Assembly: GCA_051881315.1 (NCBI GenBank)
Contig: JBJEPQ010000071.1
Span: 1 to 64,000, forward strand
Length of the DNA: 64,000 nt
Origin: CAG-488 sp051881315
Lineage (GTDB): Bacteria; Bacillota; Clostridia; Oscillospirales; Acutalibacteraceae
Direction of reading: 5' to 3'
Part shown: positions 36,297 to 44,259 of the stretch, one piece after another
Layout of the letters: every line of letters begins with the position of its first letter
How positions within the stretch are numbered: the stretch's first letter is position 1
Position numbers and translations under genes: made by a program
The notes under the pieces: model-generated
Database searches by the model: none
Seen by the model: the letters and a program-made list of their open reading frames with translations, nothing else
What the model was told of the DNA's origin: nothing

Positions 36297-37670
36297 ATGA
36301 ACCCAATCACAATCACAGCCCTGATCCTCTTCGCCGTCACCTATGTGCTTATGATGGCTTTCCAGAAGATCAGACCTTATGTTGCGATAGGCTCAGCCCT
36401 GATCTTCATCAGTCTGGGAATAATCGCTTCGGTTTCGCCCGATCTTTTCGGAAGCGGATTTTTCAATGTCGGTAATTCGACCTATTCATACGGATTTTTA
36501 CAGGCTTTGAAGGAAATCGACTGGAACGTAATTATGATGATCGCCGGCACAATGGGAACGGTATATCTGTTCATCGAGTCCAAGATGCCTCAGCTTATGT
36601 CGGATATTCTTATTTCCAAGATGCCGAATGTCAAATGGACGATATTTGCTCTGTCGCTTTTTGCAGGTATTGTTTCCGCATTTGTTGACAACGTTGCAAC
36701 CGTGCTTATGATTGCGCCCGTTGCACTTGCCCTGTGCAAGAAGCTCAACATCTCCCCTGTTCCGTCAATCATTTGTATCGCCGTTTCCTCCAATCTTCAA
36801 GGTGCGGCAACCCTCGTCGGTGACACGACCTCCATTCTTCTTGCCAAGGCTGCAAACCTTGACTTCTCCGATTTCTTCGTTGATGAGGGCCATCCCGGAA
36901 TGTTCTGGGTTGTTGAAGCCGGAGCACTTGTAAGCGCACTTATCATACTTATTATGTTCCGCAAGGATAACGGCAAGATCGAATTTAATTCACGCACAAA
37001 GGTTGAGGATAAGTTCCCTACTTTTCTGCTCCTCGGAACTATAATCTGCCTTATCGCCGTTTCGTTCATTCCATATAAGAGCGCTGCGGCTGAAGGTCAG
37101 TTCTACAAGCCCGACATCACAAACGGTGTTATCTGCATTGCGTTCTTCGTCATCGGACTTATCCGTGAGATCGTTTTCAAAAAGAATACCAAAATTCTCA
37201 AGGATTCTCTTATGGAGATCGACTATTACACTATCTCGCTTCTCATCGGTCTTTTCGTTGTTATCGGCGGAATAAAGAATGCAGGCGTAATTGATGTAAT
37301 CGGCAACGCAATCGCAAAGGTCGGCGCAGGCTCACAGTTCCTGATCTTTACAGTAATTGTCTGGATCTCGGTTCTCCTTTCGGCATTTATCGACAATATT
37401 CCCTACACCGCAACGATGCTCACGATCGTTCCCGTTATCGCCGCAAATGTCGGTATGGAGCCGAAGCTGCTTTATTACGGTCTGCTCTGCGGAGCTACAC
37501 TCGGCGGAAACCTCACACCGATCGGTGCAAGCGCAAACATCACAGGTATAGGTATCCTCAAGAAAGAGGGCTACGAGGTCAAGGCTACAACCTTTATGAA
37601 ATACGGCGTACCCTTTACCCTTGCCGCTGTTATCACAGGATATCTTCTCCTCTGGTTCATCTGGTCATAA
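36297..37670 (+). CDS. NhaD/ArsB-like ion transporter (IT superfamily)
   Basis: A 457-aa integral membrane protein with about eleven helices, matching the ArsB/NhaD permease family. Two inverted-repeat signatures are visible: FVDNVATVLMIAPVALALCKK (about 140) and FIDNIPYTATMLTIVPVIAAN (about 373), plus NLTPIGASANITGIGIL near the C-terminus. Relatives are Na+/H+ antiporters or arsenite pumps. No ars regulator or reductase is nearby, so cation/proton antiport seems more likely; this is inference. The ATG at 36297 is preceded by GAGGAG. Expression is probably controlled by the leader RNA upstream. Confidence 0.9.
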   Translation: MNPITITALILFAVTYVLMMAFQKIRPYVAIGSALIFISLGIIASVSPDLFGSGFFNVGNSTYSYGFLQALKEIDWNVIMMIAGTMGTVYLFIESKMPQLMSDILISKMPNVKWTIFALSLFAGIVSAFVDNVATVLMIAPVALALCKKLNISPVPSIICIAVSSNLQGAATLVGDTTSILLAKAANLDFSDFFVDEGHPGMFWVVEAGALVSALIILIMFRKDNGKIEFNSRTKVEDKFPTFLLLGTIICLIAVSFIPYKSAAAEGQFYKPDITNGVICIAFFVIGLIREIVFKKNTKILKDSLMEIDYYTISLLIGLFVVIGGIKNAGVIDVIGNAIAKVGAGSQFLIFTVIVWISVLLSAFIDNIPYTATMLTIVPVIAANVGMEPKLLYYGLLCGATLGGNLTPIGASANITGIGILKKEGYEVKATTFMKYGVPFTLAAVITGYLLLWFIWS

Positions 37671-37688
37671 AAGTTGTTATATGAAAAC

Positions 37689-37723
37689 GGGCTGCCGCAC
37701 TAAGCGACAGCCCAAATTTTTTT
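37689..37723 (+). terminator. Terminator after the NhaD-like gene, related to the MITE termini
   Basis: GGGCTG-CCGC-ACTAA-GCG-ACAGCCC folds into a hairpin followed by AAATTTTTTT. The sequence (CTGxCGCACTAAGCGA) is nearly the same as the terminal inverted repeat of the elements at 41,018 and 53,418. Confidence 0.85.
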
Positions 37724-37731
37724 GCAATTAT

Positions 37732-37956
37732 TTATTTTACCGAGTTGATATAAGTCATAAGGTCTCCGACGGTTTTAAGACCGCCGAAGGACTTGCTGTC
37801 AACCGATATTCCGTATTCGTTTTCAAGATCAACCGCAACGTTTACCAAATCGAAAGAATTAAGTCCGATATCCGAACGGATCTTGGAGCTCTCCGTGATC
37901 TCGTCGGGATCAATGTCAACGTAACTGCAAATTATATTTCTTATGGTTTCAAGCAT
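37732..37956 (-). CDS. Acyl/peptidyl carrier protein
   Basis: A 74-aa free-standing carrier protein. The phosphopantetheine attachment Ser is S34 in SDIGLNSFDLVNV, in place of the more common DSL. The protein is acidic and has the four-helix ACP layout (LETIRNIICSYVDIDPDEI, then ENEYGISVD and TVGDLMTYI). The ATG at 37956 follows AGAGGGG by about 10 bases; an in-frame TTG at 37986 would overlap the condensation gene. It lies at the end of the condensation/ligase operon, so it is probably a dedicated carrier and not the fatty-acid-synthase ACP. Confidence 0.92.
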   Translation of the reverse strand: MLETIRNIICSYVDIDPDEITESSKIRSDIGLNSFDLVNVAVDLENEYGISVDSKSFGGLKTVGDLMTYINSVK

Positions 37957-37972
37957 ACTAATTAAACCCCTC

Positions 37973-39358
37973 TTATATTTTTTCAAGCAGCTCTTTAACG
38001 GTAATTTCGGGATTGCTTATTCCGAGTTCAAGAGCTTTCACCATTCCGTCCTGCAAAGCGTCAATATCCTCTGTGCTGACAAACTTTGTCCTGTGGAGGA
38101 AGCTGGTTTTCAGACATCCGCTGTGAACATCCTTCATAGCGAAGGTGTAAAGCACCATTATATATCTTCCGAGACCGTAGCCGATGTACTCATAATCCCA
38201 GCCGTTCATTGACTTTTCATCAATCGGGAACCACGAGAACATCATCGTTGACGCTCCTGCGGCGGCGGAATAATTGAACAGCTCTCTTTGAAGATCACGG
38301 TACTCAAGATACGGATAATCCATATGGCGGTAAGCCCAGACCTGAGCCTCGGACATTTTTCCGAGTGCGTCAAAGAAAGTGTCGTCTTCCTCAAGGTGAA
38401 CTCTCCACGGAAGCGGAGCTGTAACTGTTCCGCCCGAACGCTTTTCGGTCAGCGTTCTGCGTCTTGTGCAAAGCGAGATAAAATATGTGTCAAGATGTCC
38501 GCCGTTGATCTTGGAAAGATGAAGCCTCATTGCAAGCTGAACAAGACATTCGCCGCTGACATTGTTGTCCTCCATAAACTTGAACACCTTTTTGCTCAGC
38601 TCAAGAGGAACAGTTTTTTTGGTGAGCTCAGCCTTGTCGTGAATAGGATCGAAAAGCGACGGAGCCATTATATCGGGATTCTTTTTCTTTTTCCTCTCGG
38701 CTTCAAGAAGCTTCGGTCCCTCAACTCCGAGATAAAGCGGCTCACCGTTCTTGGTTATATACTGAGTATAAGCTTCCTTTTCTTTTTCAAGGTTGCTCTT
38801 ATCCTCAACATAAGCCAACTCTTTCTTAATTCTTTCCTCATAACTGCCGAGCGGCTTAGGCATAGGCTTGCCCTCGGTCAGATGATCGTAAATCGCAAAA
38901 AGATCGTTGAAAAACATAAACACGGCGGCATTATCCATAACAAGATGATGAATACAAATATAAATTCCGTATCTGCCGTCATGGGTTTTGAAGAACTTGA
39001 GCCTGAAAATTTCGCCCTTTAACATTCTGATAGGCTTTCTTGCGTCCTCGGTCAGAACCTTTTCCCTCTCCTCATCGGAGGAAAATTCAAGCACGGGAAC
39101 ATTCCCGACCTTGTACGGATCACGGAAATACTGCATTATATTTCCGTTCTGCTTGAAAAAGCAAAGCCTCAGACAGTCGTTACGCTCGATCTCGATATTA
39201 AAAGCCTCGGTCATTTTGGCAAAGTCGATTTTCTTAGTTACAATAACAGAATCGGGAATCTGAGTAACCTGTTTATGAAAGAAGCTGTATTTGAGCATAA
39301 ACTGAATCATTTCCTGCGGAGGAATGAGTTTATAAATCGGCTTGTTTACATTCTGCAT
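37973..39358 (-). CDS. Free-standing condensation-domain acyltransferase
   Basis: A 461-aa protein of the CoA-dependent acyltransferase/NRPS-condensation superfamily. The active-site motif HHxxxD is present as HHLVMD (H137-D142), so the enzyme should be active. Downstream segments TYFISLCTRRR and SWFPIDEKSM sit where condensation domains have their latch and DFGWG-like regions, but DFGWG itself is not seen. These enzymes join an acyl or aminoacyl carrier-bound donor to an amine or alcohol. It is preceded by the ligase gene (15 bp) and followed by the carrier protein gene. Confidence 0.85.
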   Translation of the reverse strand: MQNVNKPIYKLIPPQEMIQFMLKYSFFHKQVTQIPDSVIVTKKIDFAKMTEAFNIEIERNDCLRLCFFKQNGNIMQYFRDPYKVGNVPVLEFSSDEEREKVLTEDARKPIRMLKGEIFRLKFFKTHDGRYGIYICIHHLVMDNAAVFMFFNDLFAIYDHLTEGKPMPKPLGSYEERIKKELAYVEDKSNLEKEKEAYTQYITKNGEPLYLGVEGPKLLEAERKKKKNPDIMAPSLFDPIHDKAELTKKTVPLELSKKVFKFMEDNNVSGECLVQLAMRLHLSKINGGHLDTYFISLCTRRRTLTEKRSGGTVTAPLPWRVHLEEDDTFFDALGKMSEAQVWAYRHMDYPYLEYRDLQRELFNYSAAAGASTMMFSWFPIDEKSMNGWDYEYIGYGLGRYIMVLYTFAMKDVHSGCLKTSFLHRTKFVSTEDIDALQDGMVKALELGISNPEITVKELLEKI

Positions 39359-39373
39359 TTTAAACGCCTCGCT

Positions 39374-40921
39374 TTATATTTTCGTTTCTCTTCTCTTGAT
39401 TTTTCCGCTTGCGGTTTTTTCAAGAGGCTCTGTCCTGACTCTGACCTCGGAGATAATGTGAGAGGCCTTAGCGGTCTTATTCATTCTGTCAACCGTTTGT
39501 TCAAGCTCCGACCGAATGTCTTCGATCTTCTCAAGCTCGGCGTATTCATAGTTCGGATAGATCTCGGCAATTATCCTGTCGTTTTCGGCAAAAACAAGAA
39601 CCTCGCTTACAAGCTCAACCTCGGCAAATTTTTTCTCAATCGCTTCGGGAGAAACATTTTCTCCGTTTGAAAGAATTATCAGATTCTTAACACGTCCTGT
39701 AATAAAGAGCTGATTGTCCTCGGTCAGCTCGCCGATATCTCCTGTTTTGAGCCAACCGTCCTCTATGAACATCTCCTTTGTCTCCTCAGGCATTTTATAA
39801 TAGCCCAGCATAACGGTCGGAGTATTGACCTGTATCTCGCCGTTCTGAATACGTGCTTCGCATAAGTCGATTATCCTGCCGACGGACTCTCTTGACACAG
39901 TATAGTCGGGAACAGAAATTCTGCATCCTGCCTCGGTCATACCGTAGCCCTGACGGAGGAATATTCCGAGCTTTTCATACTCATCAATAAGCTCGGGATT
40001 GAGATAAGCTCCGCCTGAAATAAGCCATTGAATGTTTCTGCCGAAAACCTGTGTAACGGCCTCCTTGACCGGCATTTCGGGATTTCTGGCAAGGATTGCC
40101 TTCACTCTCTGCAAAAGCGTCTGAGCGATCATCGGCACAACACGGACTACCTTAGGCTCAAAAATGGTAAGATTTTTGATAATATCTTTAAGCGAACCGT
40201 TCAGACAGACCTGAACACCGTCCTTGAGATTTTTAATGTAGTCGCCTGAAAAACAAAAAATATGGTACATCGGCAGAACCGACAGTGCAACATCATTGGG
40301 AGTGAAGATATCGGTGATGTAATCCTGATACATTATGTTGCCGACAAGCGCAAGAGTTGAAAGGGCAACTCCCTTTTTAATTCCCGTTGTGCCCGAGGTG
40401 AAGATAATTACACAGCAGGCATTTTTGTCAACTTCAATATCCGACAAAGCGGCGTATTCCGAATCGTCCGAATACTCGTTATAAATCCTGTCAAACTCAT
40501 TGAGATCACCGAGATTAACGGCAAATTTTATAAACGGACACAGCTCTTTAAGACGTGCGGCGTTTTCTGAAAATTCCTGCTCATAAAGCACCATTTCTAT
40601 ATCGGCACGTTTAAACAGCTCAGCCGCTTCTTCAACGGAAATGTCAGGAGCAAAAGGCACGGCAACATTACCGCTGATGAGAATACCCGAAAGGCAGGTT
40701 ATGTATTCGTAATTTGACTTACCTATTATGGCAATGTGCATTCTCTTTTCTGAAAGACTTCTGATCCAGCGGCAAACGGCAAGGCTGTCACTGCGGACTT
40801 TTACAAAGCTTCTCTCCTCGATAACATCGTTTCTGATAAACTTTATAAAGGTCGAATCGCCGTATTTTTCAGCTCCGCTGTCAAGCAATTCACGAACTGA
40901 GGGTGCGTCAAAATCCTTCAT
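39374..40921 (-). CDS. AMP-forming acyl-CoA/acyl-ACP ligase or stand-alone adenylation enzyme
   Basis: A 515-aa ANL-superfamily enzyme. The core motifs are present: IIFTSGTTGIKKG (P-loop, 172-184), the RQGYGMTEAGC loop, GWLKTGDIGEL, and the C-terminal catalytic Lys in EKTASGKIKRRE. The overall pattern (GDIGELTEDNQLFITGRVKNLIILSNGENV) is nearer to fatty-acyl ligases of the FadD15/FAAL-like group than to amino-acid adenylation domains, so a fatty or aryl acid substrate is more likely; this is inference. There is no fused carrier domain. GAG-rich upstream sequence (AAAAGGAGACTC) provides the ribosome binding site, and a consensus promoter lies 35 bp upstream. Confidence 0.88.
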   Translation of the reverse strand: MKDFDAPSVRELLDSGAEKYGDSTFIKFIRNDVIEERSFVKVRSDSLAVCRWIRSLSEKRMHIAIIGKSNYEYITCLSGILISGNVAVPFAPDISVEEAAELFKRADIEMVLYEQEFSENAARLKELCPFIKFAVNLGDLNEFDRIYNEYSDDSEYAALSDIEVDKNACCVIIFTSGTTGIKKGVALSTLALVGNIMYQDYITDIFTPNDVALSVLPMYHIFCFSGDYIKNLKDGVQVCLNGSLKDIIKNLTIFEPKVVRVVPMIAQTLLQRVKAILARNPEMPVKEAVTQVFGRNIQWLISGGAYLNPELIDEYEKLGIFLRQGYGMTEAGCRISVPDYTVSRESVGRIIDLCEARIQNGEIQVNTPTVMLGYYKMPEETKEMFIEDGWLKTGDIGELTEDNQLFITGRVKNLIILSNGENVSPEAIEKKFAEVELVSEVLVFAENDRIIAEIYPNYEYAELEKIEDIRSELEQTVDRMNKTAKASHIISEVRVRTEPLEKTASGKIKRRETKI

Positions 40922-40955
40922 AAATTGAGTCTCCTTTTAAGCCTATAATAATGTA

Positions 40956-40984
40956 ATAATATCATAACATCAAGGAATTGTCAA
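40956..40984 (-). promoter_or_regulatory. Promoter of the ligase-condensation-carrier operon
   Basis: TTGACA and TATTAT with a 17-bp spacer on the minus strand, about 35 bp upstream of the ligase start. Confidence 0.8.
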
Positions 40985-41017
40985 CAAAACATAAGTCATA
41001 AATTGTTGCAATACAGG

Positions 41018-41179
41018 AAAATGGGCTGTCGCACTAAGCGAAGGACAAAGAAACACCTATATGTCCAATTCATTCTAAATAAGAATTGTCAAGGCTTGTA
41101 TCGGTTCAAGAATCCAATACAAGCCTTTAGTTTTTAATAATGTTTCTTTTGGTCTTCGCTTAGTGCGACAGTCCCATTT
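41018..41179. repeat. MITE-like element A with long terminal inverted repeats
   Basis: About 162 bp bounded by imperfect inverted repeats of some 37 bp (AAATGGGCTGTCGCACTAAG at the left, its complement at the right). The inside holds a second hairpin (AAGGCTTGTATCGG with CCAATACAAGCCTT, 41,091-41,127). It encodes nothing. It lies between the two operons of the accessory cluster and may act as a bidirectional terminator. A homologous copy in the opposite orientation is at 53.42 kb. Confidence 0.85.
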
Positions 41180-41183
41180 GAAT

Positions 41184-42173
41184 TTATTTCTTTTCGTATT
41201 CCTTTATCCAGGCAACCATATCGTCAACCGACTGCTGAACGCTCATCGGATCGTAGCCAAGCTCTTTCCTTGCCTTTTCAATAGAGAAATTGCAGTTTGA
41301 CATAAGCTTTCTGATCGAATAACGGGTGAACAGCGGAGTTGTTTTGGTTATGGCATAATACTTCTCCATAATAGGTGCGACAGGCTTAACAACGCTGTAC
41401 GGCATCTTGAAGCCCGGAGCTTTCTTACCGCAGGCTTTAGCAACAGCCTTGATAAATCCGTCCGTGGAAATCATCTCGCCGCAAAGGATATAACAGTCAC
41501 CCTTTTTACCCTTTTGAGCCGCCGCATACATTCCCTTGGCAACATCACGCACATCAACAAAGTTATATGCGCCGAAAGAAAGAGAACAAGGGAAATTGCC
41601 TTTTACAAACATACGAACCATTTCGCCGACGCTGGAGACCTTAAAATCGTAAGGTCCGATACATGCGCCGGGATGAACAACAACAGCGTCGAGGCTTCCG
41701 TCGTGAACGTTATCAAGAACGAACTGAGTTGCAATAGCCTTAGTTTTTGCATATGTACCGTCAAGGGTTTTAGGATCAAAATGATCCAGCTCAGTCATAA
41801 GCTGATTATCGGGAAGCGGCGGAAAAGCGTCAACAGAGGAAGCGTAAACAAGACGGCGGACATTGCATCTTTTGCAAGCTCTGACGACATTTTTAGTTCC
41901 GTTTACATTGACCTTCCAGGTCAGATCCTCCATACCGGGGTTGATGTCAATAACGCCGGCAAGGTGATAAACAACGTCAACACCCTCGAAAGCCTTTTCA
42001 AGCGATGCGGAATCAGTTACATCTCCGTAGACCTTCTCACAGTCGATACCGTCGAAAACGGGAACATCTTTTCTGATAAGGATACGCACCTTTTCCCCTT
42101 TATCGACAAGCTCTTTGAGAAGCGCATAGCCTATATGGCCTGTTGCGCCCGTGATAAGACTGATCTTTTCCAT
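41184..42173 (-). CDS. NAD(P)-dependent extended SDR (epimerase/reductase), first
   Basis: A 329-aa extended short-chain dehydrogenase with the Rossmann motif ITGATGHIGYALL at the N-terminus, a catalytic YAKTK (YxxxK) following VYASSVDAFPPL, and VVHPGACIGPYD. It is most like 3-beta-HSD/dihydroflavonol-reductase type members, which reduce or oxidise ketones on bulky substrates. It starts 3 bp after the next SDR gene and is probably co-transcribed with it. The substrate is unknown; proximity to the ligase/condensation/carrier operon suggests action on that product. Confidence 0.9.
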   Translation of the reverse strand: MEKISLITGATGHIGYALLKELVDKGEKVRILIRKDVPVFDGIDCEKVYGDVTDSASLEKAFEGVDVVYHLAGVIDINPGMEDLTWKVNVNGTKNVVRACKRCNVRRLVYASSVDAFPPLPDNQLMTELDHFDPKTLDGTYAKTKAIATQFVLDNVHDGSLDAVVVHPGACIGPYDFKVSSVGEMVRMFVKGNFPCSLSFGAYNFVDVRDVAKGMYAAAQKGKKGDCYILCGEMISTDGFIKAVAKACGKKAPGFKMPYSVVKPVAPIMEKYYAITKTTPLFTRYSIRKLMSNCNFSIEKARKELGYDPMSVQQSVDDMVAWIKEYEKK

Positions 42174-42176
42174 GTC

Positions 42177-43190
42177 TTATTCTCCTTTCATTTCAAGGAG
42201 CTTCTGCTTGCCCGTGAATGCGTCAACCGAAAGCTTGACGGAATCAAAGATAGCTGACTCAATATCGTCCTCCTGAACGCCGAGGGAAACGCACCATTTC
42301 TTGTCAATAAAGGTGTTCATACACATAATTTCGGCAAGATCAACGGCATTGATACCGGACTCAACATTGCGCTTCTTGTATTCGTTCATCATATGAACAC
42401 CGTACATCTTGAACATCCACTTTGCAATGTGAATGATCTTTCTGTTCGGCTGTCCCATAGCCCTATGAACAATATGAAGGAACTCGTCCCATGTGAGGTT
42501 ATAGTAACCGACGGGATAAGCGTTGCCGCCCTTGTTGCGTTCTGCCGCACCGACGATAACCTCGCCGACCTGACGGACAGTAACCATTGTTGTGCCTCCC
42601 TTAGGATACATTGTGATCGGACCCATGTTGGAAAGCTGTTCAATAAGGATAACCCATACAGGCTTTCTGCCCGGCTGAGTTCCGAAAATGTAGGGAAGCT
42701 CAAGAACAGCAACGTCCATCTCTCCGTCCTTGGCAAAGGAGAGTGCAACCTCCTCCTGCTCGATACGGCTTCTGATGTAAGGATGCTTCTTGGTAAGCTC
42801 CATTTCCGGATGCTCTTTTGCAAAATATGAGAAATAGGAACCGAGAATAACGCTGTTTTTGATGCCTACGCTCTTTGCAACCGTAAGAAGATGTCTGACA
42901 GGATCAATGTTATACTTTGTGTAGTAATCATAAACCGGTGCCGGGAACTCAACTCTCTCGTCAACGCCTGCGGCAAAGACGAAGCAGTCACAGCCCGTCA
43001 TCATCTCGGTAAGCTCAGCGTCCGAAAGCTCAAGATAGTTGCCGAAAACAAGCTCCATCTCCTCGGGAATGGGTGCTCCCTCGGGAAGCGGAGGAAGAGC
43101 TACGGATTTAACGGAATGACCTCTTTTGATAAATTCTGCGGCAGCCGCCGAACCGAGCAGACCTGTGCCGCCTATCATAAATACTTTCAT
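42177..43190 (-). CDS. Extended SDR with atypical active site, second
   Basis: A 337-aa extended SDR with the nucleotide motif MIGGTGLLGSAAA at the start, VILGSYFSYFAKE, and VLELPYIFGTQPG. Where YxxxK is expected the protein reads YIRSR, so the catalytic Lys is replaced by Arg; activity may be altered or lost, or the family may use a different arrangement. The ATG at 43190 has only a weak GGTG upstream. An in-frame TTG at 43208 falls inside a stable hairpin and is less likely. It is flanked by the other SDR and the secreted protein. Confidence 0.85.
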   Translation of the reverse strand: MKVFMIGGTGLLGSAAAAEFIKRGHSVKSVALPPLPEGAPIPEEMELVFGNYLELSDAELTEMMTGCDCFVFAAGVDERVEFPAPVYDYYTKYNIDPVRHLLTVAKSVGIKNSVILGSYFSYFAKEHPEMELTKKHPYIRSRIEQEEVALSFAKDGEMDVAVLELPYIFGTQPGRKPVWVILIEQLSNMGPITMYPKGGTTMVTVRQVGEVIVGAAERNKGGNAYPVGYYNLTWDEFLHIVHRAMGQPNRKIIHIAKWMFKMYGVHMMNEYKKRNVESGINAVDLAEIMCMNTFIDKKWCVSLGVQEDDIESAIFDSVKLSVDAFTGKQKLLEMKGE

Positions 43191-43199
43191 AACAACACC

Positions 43200-43227
43200 A
43201 TAGGGCAATATCAGAGTATTGCCCTAT
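43200..43227 (-). other. Intercistronic hairpin before the second SDR
   Basis: TAGGGCAATA and TATTGCCCTA form a perfect 10-bp stem with a 6-base loop (TCAGAG on the plus strand). It sits between the secreted-protein stop and the SDR start, with no T tract after it. It could stabilise the upstream message, or reduce translation of the downstream gene. Confidence 0.7.
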
Positions 43228-43243
43228 TATCCTTTCTAAATAA

Positions 43244-44233
43244 TTACCAGTTGATTGTGAAATCGGACTCAATTCCGAACGGAGCCTTAACGTTGTTGCC
43301 TGCAACAGTTACGTCAAGATCCCATACATAGTAATAGTTGATGTGAGTGAGATTACCGGTCTTGGGATCAATCGTTGCAACGATCTTTCCGTTGTGGTAA
43401 CCGATCTTTACGTTGCCGTCAAGCATTGACTTGAGCGGACCTGCATTGTCAAGAATTGTGCTTACCTGAACGATGCTGAAAGCCTTACCGTGGTTTCCTG
43501 CGCCGTGCGTCGGATTTGTTGACGCTGCGTCGGGCTTAACCTGAATGGTAATAACATACTTGCCGTTCTTTTCCGTAAGGTTTGCACTTGAAATGTTGGA
43601 GGTTGTAAGCTTTGAAGCCCATGTCTCGTTCTCAACGGGGAAATATGTCTTCAAATCAGCCTTTGAAAGCTTGAGGTTTGTATGACCTTTCTTCTCACCC
43701 ATATTCTTCTCAACGAGACCGTTGATTACGCCCGACAATCTCTTAAACGGACCGGTAAGTGTGAATGTACCTGCCTGAGTGTTTTTCTCATAGTTTTTCA
43801 CGCCGCCCTTTGAGCTTGTCTTAACCTTGTTGACGGAAGTGTTGAAGTAGTTGAGGATCTCGGCAGTTGTGGAAGGCTTGGAAGAAGTTTTGTTTGAAGT
43901 TGCCGAAGAAGAACTGCTTGTACCGGTGCTGCCGGAAGAAGCGGGAGTATCGGTATCGGAGCCTGTGCTGTTTGATGCATCGGTTACATCCTGACCGTCT
44001 GCGGCAGGATCAGTCGGAACATCGGAATCTGTCGGAACATCGGCAGGAACATCGCTGTCTAAATTGTCTGCGTACGAAGCTCCGCCTGATACCGTGTTAA
44101 CAGAGCCGGAGGGTGCATACTTTGCCGCCTCAACCTTAGCGTCCGCAAGCTTGCTTGTGCCGAGCACAGAGGAAACGCAAACCGCAATAACGCAAAGAAT
44201 TGCGGTAACGCACGTTACAACTGTTTTTTTCAT
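43244..44233 (-). CDS. Secreted protein of unknown function with a Ser/Thr/Asp linker
   Basis: A 329-aa protein I do not recognise. It begins with a clear signal peptide (MKKTVVTCVTAILCVIAVCVSSVLG). Residues about 50-125 are a low-complexity linker rich in Asp, Val, Pro, Ser and Thr (SDVPADVPTDSDVPTD, then Ser/Gly/Thr runs). A folded domain of about 200 residues follows, with alternating hydrophobic strands and a C-terminus ending in APFGIESDFTINW. No Cys, no sorting motif and no catalytic motif stand out. It is 26 bp from the zinc-tailed SDR gene upstream, so it belongs to the same transcript; an extracellular or envelope role for the cluster's product is inferred. Confidence 0.8.
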   Translation of the reverse strand: MKKTVVTCVTAILCVIAVCVSSVLGTSKLADAKVEAAKYAPSGSVNTVSGGASYADNLDSDVPADVPTDSDVPTDPAADGQDVTDASNSTGSDTDTPASSGSTGTSSSSSATSNKTSSKPSTTAEILNYFNTSVNKVKTSSKGGVKNYEKNTQAGTFTLTGPFKRLSGVINGLVEKNMGEKKGHTNLKLSKADLKTYFPVENETWASKLTTSNISSANLTEKNGKYVITIQVKPDAASTNPTHGAGNHGKAFSIVQVSTILDNAGPLKSMLDGNVKIGYHNGKIVATIDPKTGNLTHINYYYVWDLDVTVAGNNVKAPFGIESDFTINW

Positions 44234-44259
44234 TGGTGATCTCTCCTAAAAAGTCTTAA

